A DNA stretch of 64,000 nucleotides from Paenibacillus pedocola (GCF_031599675.1 NZ_CP134223.1:1674001-1738000), one strand, 5' to 3'. Numbered from the stretch's first letter, positions 8,568 to 18,000 are shown. Made by a program: numbers and translations. Notes: generated by a model not told the origin, from the letters alone.

Positions 8568-9602
8568 ATGAAACTGGTAAAATGGTGTCTGATTTTGGGG
8601 TTGCTGCTCATGACGGGCTGCTCCAAGAGCAGCGGGGAGAGTTCCCTGCCTACAGCTCCGCCGCCCGTTTCCCCCTTAATTACTGGTTTCGAACCTCCTG
8701 GCGAGCCGAATCCCATGAAGCCTATTATCCTGGGATTCTCCCAGCTTGGCTCTGAAAGTACTTGGAGGGAGGCAAATACGGCCTCTATCAAGGAGGCGGC
8801 CATAGAAGCGGGAATAACTCTGCTTATGACTAATGCTGAACAGGATCAGAACAAGCAGTTTGAGGCGATCCGCTCTTTCATCCGCAGGGATGTGGATATG
8901 ATTGCTATTGCGCCTGTAGTGCAGACGGGCTGGGAGGCTATTCTTGAGGAAACCAAGGAGGCGGGTATACCGGTCATTATCTTGGACCGGTCTGTGAACG
9001 TGGAGGACAGCTCGCTCTACATTACGTTTATCGGATCCGATTTTTATGAAGAAGGTGTGAAGGCAGCCAAATATATGATTGATCGAATGCGCCATCACTC
9101 CGGTATCATTCAAATCGCTGAGCTGCAGGGAACGGTGGGATCAACCCCTTCTATCGACCGTGGTTTAGGTTTCCGGAAGACCATTGAAGCAAATGATAAA
9201 TTTCAAATCACTCAGACGAAACCGGCAGACTTCACTCAGAGCGGCGGACGGAAGATCATGAGGGAGTTTTTAAAGCAGCCTAAAGATAAGTGGCCCCAGG
9301 TGCTGTTCGCCCACAATGATGATATGGCAATAGGTGCAGTAGATGCGATCAAGGAGGCTGGTTTGAAGCCGGGCAGCGATATCATCATCATTTCTGTAGA
9401 CGGCACCCGGCGCGCATTCGAGCAGATGGTTGACGGGAATATTAATGCGGTTGTGGAATGTAATCCGCTGCTTGGCCCTTTGCTGATGCAGGCTGTAAAA
9501 GAAATCATGGCCGGGAGAACCCTGCCCAAAAGAATGGTCACACCCGAAGATATTTTCACTCAGGAACTGGCTGCTAAAGAAGTAGAGTACCGTAAATATT
9601 AG
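8568..9602 (+). CDS. second YtfQ-like sugar-binding lipoprotein
   Basis: 344 residues. Lipobox MTGC (Cys18), a proline-rich spacer, then the same binding fold as the protein at 3834: GFSQLGSESTWREAN, EAIRSFIRRDVD, APVVQTGW, FAHNDDMAIGAVDAI. The two are clear paralogues but differ widely outside these motifs. GGAGG lies 8 bases before the ATG. Placed after the permease genes but behind a terminator, it either widens the ligand range of the same importer or serves as an extracellular sensor for the divergent kinase. Which of these holds cannot be told from sequence. Confidence 0.92.
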   Translation: MKLVKWCLILGLLLMTGCSKSSGESSLPTAPPPVSPLITGFEPPGEPNPMKPIILGFSQLGSESTWREANTASIKEAAIEAGITLLMTNAEQDQNKQFEAIRSFIRRDVDMIAIAPVVQTGWEAILEETKEAGIPVIILDRSVNVEDSSLYITFIGSDFYEEGVKAAKYMIDRMRHHSGIIQIAELQGTVGSTPSIDRGLGFRKTIEANDKFQITQTKPADFTQSGGRKIMREFLKQPKDKWPQVLFAHNDDMAIGAVDAIKEAGLKPGSDIIIISVDGTRRAFEQMVDGNINAVVECNPLLGPLLMQAVKEIMAGRTLPKRMVTPEDIFTQELAAKEVEYRKY

Positions 9603-9976
9603 GAGGAGCCGGATGCTGGAGCAGTACAGGGCTGCATGCTATATTAAACCCAAGAATGATAGTATATTTGTTGTATAGAAGAATTTATATAAGCTGAACT
9701 AAAGAACTACTTAAAGGCAAAGCAACGGAGGGGAAGTTTGGAACTGGAGGAGCGATAGCGTCCGCCTGAAAGTTTTCCGCAGGAAAGCTCGCTTCGGAAG
9801 CATAAGCTAGGATTGGATTTCTACCGCGAAAAGTGGTTGTAATCAAGAAATCCAATCCTAACGGCGGCCGGAAGTCCAAACATTCCCCGCAGTCTGCGCA
9901 CAATGCTGATTGGGTAATTCTAAAGTTCAGCATATATAGTAATAGTGATCATATTTTTTACAAGGAGTTGCTAACA
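9603..9976. repeat. gene-free stretch holding a structured repeat-like element
   Basis: 374 bases between a binding-protein gene and an esterase gene. The core is a perfect 15-base inverted repeat: TAGGATTGGATTTCT at 9808-9822 and its complement at 9846-9860, around a 23-base loop. It sits in a GC-rich block (about 9713-9910) with motifs such as GGAGCGATAGCGTCCGCC, unlike the AT-rich flanks. This resembles dispersed intergenic palindromes seen in Paenibacillus genomes, but I found no second copy in this window. A 21-codon reading frame with a ribosome site (9613-9678) also lies here. I see no transposase. Confidence 0.45.
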
Positions 9977-10876
9977 GTGGATCAGAAAGCAGCGGATATT
10001 GCAGCCAACGAAACACCCGAAGGAACACAGATTCTTTATGGGGATTTTGCGGAAGGAGGCTCCTATTATTCTTGTACTTACCGTCCTGATGTAGTTTACG
10101 CAACCTACGGTGATTTGGAAAGAAGACTGCAGATCATCATGCCATCCCGAAGCGGCTATAAGTTCCCTCTTGTCGTCTTTATCCAAGGTTCTGCATGGAG
10201 AAAACAGGATGTATACTCCGGTCTTCCTAATCTCTCTCACATTGCAGCAAAAGGGTACGTGGTAGCCAGCGTGGAAATACGGGACACCGATATTGCACGG
10301 TTTCCGGCTGCCGTTGAGGATGTGAAATGCGCGATCCGGTTTATGCGCAGGAATGCAGAGGAGTATGGTGTTGATCCGGTCCGTGTAGCGGTTTGGGGAG
10401 ATTCCTCCGGGGGACACCTTTCCTTAATGACGGGGCTTACCATGGGCGAGTACGATAACGGTCTGTACAGCGAACAGTCGGACAAGGTTAGCGCAGTCAT
10501 CGACTATTACGGAGTTTCGGACCTGCTGACCTTAGGAAAGTATAATAATATTCTTGACCACGATGCAGCCGACTCACCGGAAGGCTTGTTCATTGGCGGG
10601 GCAGTAAAGGAACATACGGAATTGGCGAAGAAGGCGAGCCCTGTTCATCAGGATTTGGCTAAAGCGCTTCCGCCATTTTTGATCGTGCATGGAGACAGTG
10701 ACCATATTGTACATATTAATCAGAGTATAGAGATGTATAAAGCTTTGAAAGCGCATGGACAGAACGTTTTATTCTATAAGGTGGCAGGCGCGGATCACGG
10801 GCCAGGCTTCTGGAGTCCTCAGGTGCTTGAAATTACAGCTAAATTTTTATCTGCTCACTTAAACCGGCCACGCTGA
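9977..10876 (+). CDS. alpha/beta-hydrolase esterase, BD-FAE/acetyl-xylan-esterase-like
   Basis: 299 residues, no signal peptide, so cytoplasmic. It has the nucleophile elbow GDSSGGH with Ser about residue 142, an Asp in VHGDSDH and a His in AGADHGPG, completing a Ser-Asp-His triad. The oxyanion-loop position reads VFIQGSAWR instead of the usual HGGG, as in BD-FAE-type esterases. I chose GTG at 9977 (MDQKAAD) because AAGGAG lies 9 bases upstream; the longer frame from 9833 reads through the repeat element and is not credible. Likely substrate: acetyl or feruloyl esters on imported plant oligosaccharides, inferred from family and neighbours. Confidence 0.85.
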   Translation: MDQKAADIAANETPEGTQILYGDFAEGGSYYSCTYRPDVVYATYGDLERRLQIIMPSRSGYKFPLVVFIQGSAWRKQDVYSGLPNLSHIAAKGYVVASVEIRDTDIARFPAAVEDVKCAIRFMRRNAEEYGVDPVRVAVWGDSSGGHLSLMTGLTMGEYDNGLYSEQSDKVSAVIDYYGVSDLLTLGKYNNILDHDAADSPEGLFIGGAVKEHTELAKKASPVHQDLAKALPPFLIVHGDSDHIVHINQSIEMYKALKAHGQNVLFYKVAGADHGPGFWSPQVLEITAKFLSAHLNRPR

Positions 10877-10887
10877 GGAGGGATCAC

Positions 10888-11307
10888 ATGGGATTTGAGG
10901 AAGTGCTCACTGTACATGTACAAATAGAGAAGTCTTCTGAATTACGCAATACCGACGATGATTCCGTAGTCATGATATCTTTCACCGGCACCGTGACGGG
11001 AAAGTATTTCGAAGGAATAGTTCTTGATGGCGGGGTGGACACTCAGATCATTGGAAGATTCGGCGATCGGCATAGCCTGTCGGCCAGGTATATGCTGGAG
11101 GGAAAGGACTATACCGGGCAGCCCTGCAAAATTTATATCGAAAATAACGGGGATATCTATAAAGAGCTGAAGACCTGTCTGTTCCGCACGACACCCAAAA
11201 TGATTACGGATAGTAAAGCATTGTCTTTCTTAAATAGCGGTATCTTTGTCGGGGAAGGACATTCAACAGAGGCAGGGGTGGATATAAAAATATACAGGAT
11301 AACCTGA
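10888..11307 (+). CDS. DUF3237 family protein
   Basis: 139 residues, a small beta-rich protein with the family hallmark GRFGDRHSLSARYMLEG near residues 57-73. No signal peptide. GAGGAGGG precedes the ATG. It starts 11 bases after the esterase stop, so the two are probably one transcript. No reaction is established for DUF3237; the domain often sits beside esterases and other small-molecule enzymes. Confidence 0.8.
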   Translation: MGFEEVLTVHVQIEKSSELRNTDDDSVVMISFTGTVTGKYFEGIVLDGGVDTQIIGRFGDRHSLSARYMLEGKDYTGQPCKIYIENNGDIYKELKTCLFRTTPKMITDSKALSFLNSGIFVGEGHSTEAGVDIKIYRIT

Positions 11308-11316
11308 TGATGGCTG

Positions 11317-11442
11317 TTGTGGATAAAAGCGATTGTAATTGGAGCAAGGGGCGGGACGGGAGCAGCAATCACGGAAGAATTGGCGAAACGAGGGATAAGT
11401 ACTATTGCTTATGGGCGTTCACGTTCGAAATTGAAACGGTAA
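11317..11442 (+). pseudogene. remnant of an NAD(P)-binding Rossmann-fold protein
   Basis: 41 codons in one frame after a stop, from TTG at 11317 to TAA at 11442, read as an N-terminal Rossmann segment: AIVIGARGGTGAAITEEL followed by AKRGISTIAYGRSRSKL. That is a full first beta strand, a glycine-rich nucleotide loop (GARGGTG), the helix and the second strand of an NmrA/epimerase-type enzyme. Nothing downstream continues the fold in any frame before the hairpin at 11487. Best reading: the leftover 5-prime end of a deleted SDR or NmrA-like gene. No clear ribosome site is seen, and it abuts the DUF3237 stop. Confidence 0.6.
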
Positions 11443-11486
11443 CCTTCCGGATCTATGACACCTCTTCACCCTTGGACTTATCCAAA

Positions 11487-11527
11487 CGCAAACAAGCAGG
11501 CTATCGGTTCTAGCCTGCTTGTTTGCG
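11487..11527. terminator. bidirectional hairpin between converging genes
   Basis: A perfect 17-base-pair stem, CGCAAACAAGCAGGCTA and its complement, surrounds a 7-base loop. Neither side has a long T run. Its position between a rightward unit and the leftward HxlR gene suits a shared transcription stop. Confidence 0.7.
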
Positions 11528-11536
11528 TGCGTTGTT

Positions 11537-11902
11537 CTAATGATTCAGTATGCTTTCTTCAAGGAGGTCGTGGTTGATTCCATGCACCTTCACGATATGA
11601 TTCTCGCCCCACTTGCACAACGAGTCGAGAATATCTTTAAGAGATGAGCCATACTCCGTTAATGTGTACTCTACCATCGGCGGAACCTGATTGTATACCT
11701 TTCGTTCAATTACGCCATCACTCTCCAGCTCACGCAACTGCTGGGTGAGCATCTTTTGCGTGATACCAGGCATTAGTTTTTTTAACTGATTTGTTCTCCG
11801 GGTGCCCAGGATCAAATGGCAGAGAATGACTACTTTCCATTTACCGCCTATGACTTCCAACGCCGCCTCAACTGGAATATTGTACCTTTTTATCTGAAGC
11901 AC
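11537..11902 (-). CDS. HxlR-family winged-helix regulator
   Basis: 121 residues. The HxlR core is plain: EVIGGKWKVVILCHL, LMPGITQKMLTQQLREL and a wing region VPPMVEYTLTEYG. Many family members (YodB, HypR) carry a redox Cys just before the PVEA motif; here the place is Asn (NIPVEA), so sensing by that Cys is not available, though another Cys sits in ILCHL. The gene is divergent from the SDR/DJ-1 operon at 12045 with a 142-base shared control region, so it most likely represses that operon and itself. Confidence 0.9.
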   Translation of the reverse strand: MLQIKRYNIPVEAALEVIGGKWKVVILCHLILGTRRTNQLKKLMPGITQKMLTQQLRELESDGVIERKVYNQVPPMVEYTLTEYGSSLKDILDSLCKWGENHIVKVHGINHDLLEESILNH

Positions 11903-11927
11903 CTCCTAAGCACTTTTTAGTTCCTAT

Positions 11928-11952
11928 AGTACCATAAAGTGTCTATGGCACT
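11928..11952. promoter_or_regulatory. candidate HxlR operator
   Basis: AGTACCAT (11928-11935) and ATGGCACT (11945-11952) form an inverted repeat with 7 of 8 bases matching and a 9-base spacer. A second AGT-ACT half-site pair lies at 11957-11966. The position, midway between HxlR and the SDR gene, fits a divergent operator. Assignment to HxlR is inference. Confidence 0.45.
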
Positions 11953-12044
11953 AAATAGTGCGTACTTTTTAAATTCGAATAATCACTCTACAATGATCAC
12001 ATGATCTTAACCGGTCAACAAATACCTGCTTGGAGGTAAGCACT

Positions 12045-12839
12045 ATGAATTTAGGATTAGAGGATAAACTGGTCCTTGTTACGGGATCTACAGGAGGAAT
12101 TGGCAAGGGCACCGCTAAGAGCTTCCTGCAGGAAGGCGCCCGGGTCATCATCAATGGCAGAACGGAGAATGGGGTTCAAGCCGTTGTTGAGGAGTTGTCG
12201 GCATTCGGTACGGTGTACGGAATTGCAGCCGATGTATCCACAGCCGAGGAAAGCCGGGTTCTGGTGGATAAGGTCAACGAGTTGGGTTCGTTAGATGTTC
12301 TAGTTAACAACACCGGGGTCTTTGAAGTTAAACCCTTTGTAGACGTTACGGATGAGGAATGGCTGAGCTATTATCAAACCAATGTGCTCAGTTCCGTAAG
12401 GCTTTCCCGCGCATTCCTCCCTGGTATGATCAATAAAAACTGGGGGCGTATCATCAATCTTGCCAGTGAAGCAGGAATTAAGCCTTATCCGGAACTGATT
12501 CCTTATGGGGTTTCTAAAACTGCCCTTATTACATTATCCCGGGGATTGGCTGAACTGGCGAAGGGTACAGGCGTAACCGTCAACTCTGTGCTTCCTGGCC
12601 CAACCTGGACAGAGGGATTTGCCAAATTCATTACGGACTTGGCTACGGAGAAAGGTCAGGAGCTGGAACCCTTCATCCGTGAGTATTTCCAGGAAAGCAC
12701 GCCTACCTCCTTAATTCAGCGTTTCGCAAGCATAGAGGAAGTAGCCGATACAATCGTATTTCTAAGCTCCGTGAACGCAGCGGCTATCAATGGTATTGCC
12801 CAGCGCGTCGAAGGCGGTATTATCCAGTCCATTATGTAA
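12045..12839 (+). CDS. short-chain dehydrogenase/reductase
   Basis: 264 residues, classical SDR. Cofactor loop TGSTGGIGKG near residue 13, NNTG motif (VNNTG), and the catalytic Ser plus YxxxK (SEAG then YGVSK, 13 residues apart). The substrate is not predictable. Start ATG at 12045 has TGGAGG 8 bases upstream; the TTG at 12030 overlaps that site. It is followed after 19 bases by the DJ-1 family gene, and both are probably derepressed together through the divergent HxlR regulator. Confidence 0.92.
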   Translation: MNLGLEDKLVLVTGSTGGIGKGTAKSFLQEGARVIINGRTENGVQAVVEELSAFGTVYGIAADVSTAEESRVLVDKVNELGSLDVLVNNTGVFEVKPFVDVTDEEWLSYYQTNVLSSVRLSRAFLPGMINKNWGRIINLASEAGIKPYPELIPYGVSKTALITLSRGLAELAKGTGVTVNSVLPGPTWTEGFAKFITDLATEKGQELEPFIREYFQESTPTSLIQRFASIEEVADTIVFLSSVNAAAINGIAQRVEGGIIQSIM

Positions 12840-12858
12840 ATCTAAGGAGGAGATCAGA

Positions 12859-13515
12859 ATGACAAAAATATTGATGGTTGTAACGAATCACTCGGAGATT
12901 AAGCCAGGTAAAGCAACAGGAATATGGTTATCTGAATTTGCCGAAGCGTATGAAGCATTTCAGAAACAAGGTTATGAGGTAGTTGTAGCGAGTCCCCTTG
13001 GAGGAAAATCGCCGGTTGATCCAGGCAGCGTCGATGTTAATACTCCGGCAGAAATTTTGAATTCTCAAGAGCACCTTGTTAACACCGTTCCGCTGGAAGA
13101 AATATCAGAGAGCCAGTTTGATGCTATATTCCTCCCGGGTGGACATGGTACCATGTATGATCTGCCGGGCAACTCCAAGCTTCAGCAGCTTCTGCGGCAG
13201 TTTTATGAGAACAGCAAAATAGTAGCTGCGGTCTGCCACGGCCCTGCCGGGCTGGTTGGTGCAACATTATCAAACGGCAATCCGCTTGTGGCTGGAAAAA
13301 GAGTTAACGCCTTTACCAATCCCGAAGAATCGCAGACGGGCCTTGAATCAGATTTGCCGTTTCTGCTCGAAAGCAAAATTCGTGAGCTGGGAGCCATATA
13401 TGTTGCTGCCCCGAATTGGGTGAGCCACGTTGAAATCGACGGCAATCTGATTACAGGACAGAATCCCCAATCAACCCTTGCCGTTGCTGATGCCGTTATC
13501 CGGAAAATCGGTTAA
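12859..13515 (+). CDS. DJ-1/PfpI family protein (type 1 glutamine-amidotransferase-like)
   Basis: 218 residues. The nucleophile elbow AAVCHGPAG carries the reactive Cys next to a His, and a conserved Glu lies in the N-terminal helix (WLSEFAEAY). The arrangement matches the Hsp31/class of DJ-1 proteins that act on glyoxals or repair glycated groups. ATG at 12859 follows AAGGAGGAG. It is the second gene of the SDR operon and is closed by a strong terminator. Role in carbonyl stress is a family-based inference that fits HxlR control. Confidence 0.9.
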   Translation: MTKILMVVTNHSEIKPGKATGIWLSEFAEAYEAFQKQGYEVVVASPLGGKSPVDPGSVDVNTPAEILNSQEHLVNTVPLEEISESQFDAIFLPGGHGTMYDLPGNSKLQQLLRQFYENSKIVAAVCHGPAGLVGATLSNGNPLVAGKRVNAFTNPEESQTGLESDLPFLLESKIRELGAIYVAAPNWVSHVEIDGNLITGQNPQSTLAVADAVIRKIG

Positions 13516-13556
13516 TGAGGGTACAGATTCTAATGTAGGCATTGGGAAAAAATATG

Positions 13557-13603
13557 TGACCCGCAGGATGGACATTTTAAACCAATGGCCATCCTGCGGG
13601 TCA
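13557..13603 (+). terminator. terminator of SDR/DJ-1 operon
   Basis: A 15-base-pair stem, TGACCCGCAGGATGG and its exact complement at 13589-13603, has a 17-base loop and is followed by TTTCTGTTT. Confidence 0.85.
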
Positions 13604-13736
13604 TTTCTGTTTAAATATTTCTTTTCCGGAAGGTGTTTAGCCTTGAAGAAGGTACCGCCCTGCCAGTGAAATTATGATATAATGACCTCGTTGTTTGTGA
13701 AAAGCAGAACTATACTATGAACATAGGACGGGCCAT

Positions 13737-14381
13737 ATGAAGAGGTATTTGATTAAAGTAGATACAACACGATTGATCATTATGGTTTTGGGCAATGTTT
13801 TTCTGGGCATGGGAATCAGTATCTTTAAGCTGTCTGGCCTGGGGAACGATCCCTTCAGCGGCATGGTGATGGCACTTGCAGACTCCAGCGGTATCGTATA
13901 TGCCAATTTTCTAATCTTACTGAATCTTGTATTGTTTGTAATACAATGTATCTGGGGACGAAAGCTAATTGGAGCCGGAACCTTCGTAAATGCAATTTTT
14001 CTGGGTTACATAGCTACTTTCTTTTATAATATCTGGATAGATCTGCTGGGCGAACCTCAGATGTTCTGGCAGCGGGTGGTCACCGTGGCGATTGGCGTGG
14101 TGGTCTGCAGCTTCGGGATATCCTTGTATCAGACATCACAGGTGGGAGTAGCTCCCTATGACAGCCTGTCCCTGATTATGAACAAAAGATTCCCGAAAAT
14201 CTCATATTTTTGGCATCGAATGTTTACAGATGCTCTTTGTGCTTTGGTTTGCTTCCTGGCAGGAGGCATCATCGGGCTGGGAACACTGGCGACCGTATTC
14301 GGTCTGGGACCCATCATTCAATTCTTTGATGTGAATTTTACGAAGAAGCTACTGGCAAAGAGAGGCTCAACAGCCGGATAA
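13737..14381 (+). CDS. YczE/YyaS/YitT-like membrane protein
   Basis: 214 residues with about five or six membrane helices and no enzyme motif. GISIFKLSGLGNDPF and the related later stretch GISLYQTSQVGVAPYDSL are the internal repeat typical of YczE/YyaS proteins. Function is not established; some members are linked to antibiotic or lipopeptide production. The ribosome site is weak. It stands alone between the terminator at 13557 and the HesB-like gene. Confidence 0.8.
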   Translation: MKRYLIKVDTTRLIIMVLGNVFLGMGISIFKLSGLGNDPFSGMVMALADSSGIVYANFLILLNLVLFVIQCIWGRKLIGAGTFVNAIFLGYIATFFYNIWIDLLGEPQMFWQRVVTVAIGVVVCSFGISLYQTSQVGVAPYDSLSLIMNKRFPKISYFWHRMFTDALCALVCFLAGGIIGLGTLATVFGLGPIIQFFDVNFTKKLLAKRGSTAG

Positions 14382-14489
14382 TGATTCAACTCCAACGATT
14401 TTCCTGCGGACTGAATTATATATAGTATCTTAATATATGTTATAATAAGCTTCTTACTGTATCTTAAGAAGAATAGAGGTCGCTAGAGG

Positions 14490-14789
14490 ATGAAATGTAA
14501 AATTAATCGCAATGCAACTAAAGTTTTGAAGGATATGCTGAGCACTCAGGAAGCGGAAGGCAAAAAGATTCGTGTAGTCATTACGCAGAATCACGGGGAT
14601 CACGGCCATTATGATGTGACTCTGGATACGCCAACCGAGCATGATGAAATTGTCGCTACCGACAAGGGGATCGAGGTATTGCTGGATACGCGTGAGCCAC
14701 TTTTGGACGGCGTTTGGATTCAATATTTTTATGTGCCGCAAGAGGGCTTCTTTATCACGAATCCATCTACAGGTTTTCTTGAAAAATAA
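14490..14789 (+). CDS. HesB/IscA-like small protein lacking cluster cysteines
   Basis: 99 residues with the HesB-like pattern DEIVATDKGIEVLLDTREPLLDG and a C-terminal GFFITNPS. True A-type Fe-S carriers hold three conserved cysteines; this one has a single Cys at residue 3, so it is unlikely to carry a cluster in the same way. The family is common in Bacillales as a protein of unknown job. It is flanked by intergenic DNA and has its own terminator. Confidence 0.75.
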   Translation: MKCKINRNATKVLKDMLSTQEAEGKKIRVVITQNHGDHGHYDVTLDTPTEHDEIVATDKGIEVLLDTREPLLDGVWIQYFYVPQEGFFITNPSTGFLEK

Positions 14790-14811
14790 GCAGTTGATTA
14801 ACACTTACTAT

Positions 14812-14849
14812 AAAAGAGTTCAGCCTGAAATGGGCTGAACTCTTTTTTT
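14812..14849 (+). terminator. terminator after HesB-like gene
   Basis: The stem AAAAGAGTTCAGCC pairs with GGCTGAACTCTTTT, with a short loop, and runs into seven Ts. It is a textbook intrinsic terminator. Confidence 0.92.
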
Positions 14850-14901
14850 GCGGGACGAGGAGGTTATCGCTTATTTTTGTACTTTTTTGCTGCTGTAGTA
14901 A

Positions 14902-14930
14902 TTGTATAGACTTGGATATTTGTTTATTAT
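14902..14930 (+). promoter_or_regulatory. possible sigma-A promoter of the SLH protein gene
   Basis: TTGTAT (14902-14907) and TATTAT (14925-14930) are separated by 17 bases, about 70 bases before the start codon. The -10 matches 5 of 6 consensus bases and the -35 matches 4 of 6. Confidence 0.5.
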
Positions 14931-15000
14931 ATGATTTTATTGAATCGATGGACCTGTGGATATATGGCGATCTAGTCTGTCACAATTATAGGGGGAACTT

Positions 15001-18000
15001 ATGGGAAAAAGGATTTTGAATACTTTATTAGGGTTACTGGTTCTAGTGAATTTGCTTTTTGGGGGTCAACTGACTTTTGCAGCCTCCGCACATCAGTCAA
15101 CTGAAACAATGACCGATATACATAACAGCTGGGCAAGCAGTCAGATTTCTAAATGGTTGGATAAGGGTTTGATCTCAGGATATGCAGATCACACGTTCAA
15201 ACCGAACGCTAGTATTTCACGGGCTGAGTTTGCTTCGATTGTCAATAAAGTTTTTGGTTTCACGAACCAGCCGCAGGTAGTTTTTAAAGATGTAAAATCA
15301 GACAAATGGTATTATTCCGAAATTGGAAAAGCGAAGTCAGCCGGGTATATCTCAGGGTTTGGGGATAATACATTCCGGCCCGAGGCGGCTATAAGCAGGC
15401 AGGAAGCGGCAAAAATGCTGTATATCCTCCTGCAGCTAAGTGCCTCAAATGATAATTCCGCAATACAGGTATTTACTGATTACAACGCAGTACCGGCATG
15501 GAGCAAAATTTATTTAAATGAAATTGTGGATAAAGGGTACATGAACGGTTACCCGGATCATACGTTAAGACCCCTCCAGACGATTACCCGGGCAGAAGCA
15601 GTGGCCATGCTGGATAAAGTAATCGGTACTCTTGTCATGGAGAAAGGAACCCTTGGTGGAACGGAAATAACAACGATATCGGGAAATGTAACCATTAACA
15701 CTCCAGGTGTTACTTTGAAGAATACCAGAATTGAAGGAGATTTGCTGTTAACTGCGGGCATTGCTGCAGGTGAAGCGGAGCTCGATCAGGTGACTGTTAC
15801 GGGCAGAACGATTGTAGCAGGAGGCGGGGAGAATAGTATTCACCTGCTGGACTCGAAGTTGAATGAAATGCTTATCAATAAGCAGCCGGGGAGAGTCCGC
15901 ATAGTATCAGAGGGTAACACCAGTATTAACAAAACGATTGTAAAAACAGGAGTCAAGCTGGAGGAAACCAATAAAGAATCGGGTTTTGAATCTGTTGAAC
16001 TTGATCTTACGAATGCAGATGAATATGTGGATTTAAGCGGTACCTTCACAAAAATAACGATTAAGAATAAAACAACAGTAAATGCTCTTGAGAAGTCTGA
16101 GATCGGTGCATTGGAGGTAGCCAAAGAGGCAGCGTCCAGTACGGTTAATGTAGCCGAAAATAGCTTGTTAAAACAATTAACTTTGAATGCCCCTGCTATC
16201 GTTAAGGGAAAAGGTACGATATCAAAGGCAATCATTAATGTGAGCGGTTCTACATTCGAACAAGACATTAAAGATTATGTTTTGGGTAAAGAGGTTTCAG
16301 TTGTTGTGAACGGAAAAGAAATCACCGCGGAGAAGGATCCAGCACAGCAACTAAGTGTACAGCTGCCAGCTGCAGGCGGAGGTGGAAGTGGTGGAGGTGG
16401 AGGCGGTACAAGCCCGGGCCCTGCTCCTCAGCCCGTGCCACAGCCTGGACAGGACAAACTACCTGAAGTTCAAGGGGTATTCATGGTAGAAGATCAACTG
16501 TACGTCCGGTTTGACCAACTTGGCAATTACAATGAAGTACAGTGGAATTTGATTAATCCGGACACGGAAACAGATTACGGGACAACCTATAAGAACGCTG
16601 AGGGCCGTGTTGGGATTTATACAGTACAGGGAGGCGCACTTCCTCCAGCGGAGTATATTGCCGCCATTTCCAATAATGCATACTATGCCTTTTTACCGAG
16701 TCTTTTACTCAGTAAAACGGTGATGAACGGCTCTTATTCTCCCACTGTTTATTACACAGGTGTGCTCGACATCTACTTCCAAATCAATCAGAACGGAAAT
16801 ATTGTACATGCAAATCAGTCTTCTGCTGATGTTAAAGCTCCTTTGGCGAATGGGGATATAATTTCGGTATTCTACGGGGATTATCTGGTGCTGAAAGCAC
16901 AGTGGGATGGTACAGGCAAGAAGTGGGCTTATAAGGGGATTTCGAATATTACACCGGCTCTGGATCATGTCTCGGCAACTTCATCCTCCAAAACGGATAT
17001 CAATATTAAGTGGGATGCGGTGCCTGGAGCGGAGTACTACACTATTTTCACAAGCAGCTCGCAGGATGGACCTTATAGTGCTATTAAAGATCCTTCGGGA
17101 GCAAATCTTCAGGTAAAGGGAACCTCTTATGCAGATAGCGGGCACGCTCCGCATACAACGGTTTACTATAAAGTGATGGCGGTTGTAAACGGAACCGGGT
17201 CGGCACTTAGCGAATCTGTTTCAGCCACCACGTTAGCTAATGAGCATATGCAATTAAATTTCAATGTTACGGACAGTGTTCAAGACCCAAGCGAGCCTAT
17301 TATTTATGCAACAGACAAACAAAATAAGAAACTCGCCGTCATTAACTATGAGACCCGGCAGACGACCTATGTTTCGTTTGATTTGCCTCCGGAAAGGTTA
17401 ACGTATGCGGACGGTAAATTATATGTGGCTCTCCTGAAAGCAGAGCATTCGTCTTATATTTTTGATGAACAGCAAAAAGGTGCCGTCGCGGTTGTAGATA
17501 CAGCAACGCTCACCATTGACCATATTTACGATATTGATCTGGACCCTTATAGTATTACGGCTGACCGCCAAGGCAATGTGTATATTTCATCCGGTTCGGG
17601 CCAATGGACGGAAATCCGTTCTTATTCCAGCAATACGTTTGCACCCGTAGGATCATATTCAATCAGACAAGCAAGTCATATCCTTATGCACCCGACAATG
17701 AATAAGCTCTATTCTGTGGATACAGATTCGAGTCCAAGAGATATCGAGACTTTTGTCGTTACAGATGGGAAATTCACTAGCAACTACGATTCTCCTTATC
17801 ATGGAGATTATCCTCTGGCTACAAATAATCATTTATCGCCGGATGGAAAGTATCTATTTAATGGCGCAGGTACAGTATTTTCAACCACCTATAATTCATT
17901 TGATGACATGAGCTTTGTGTATAAAATGGATGGGGTTTATGATGATTTGGTGTTCGATCTGGAGCATAACAGGCTGTTTACGGTTAAAGGTCAGCTAATT

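Noticed and set aside
9833..9976. 48-residue N-terminal extension of the esterase.
   Set aside because: It translates the structured repeat; the GTG at 9977 has a good ribosome site and gives a normal family N-terminus.
11307..11513. 68-codon plus-strand frame overlapping the Rossmann remnant.
   Set aside because: Another frame in the same DNA encodes a clear nucleotide-binding fold; this one is an out-of-frame shadow that ends inside the hairpin.
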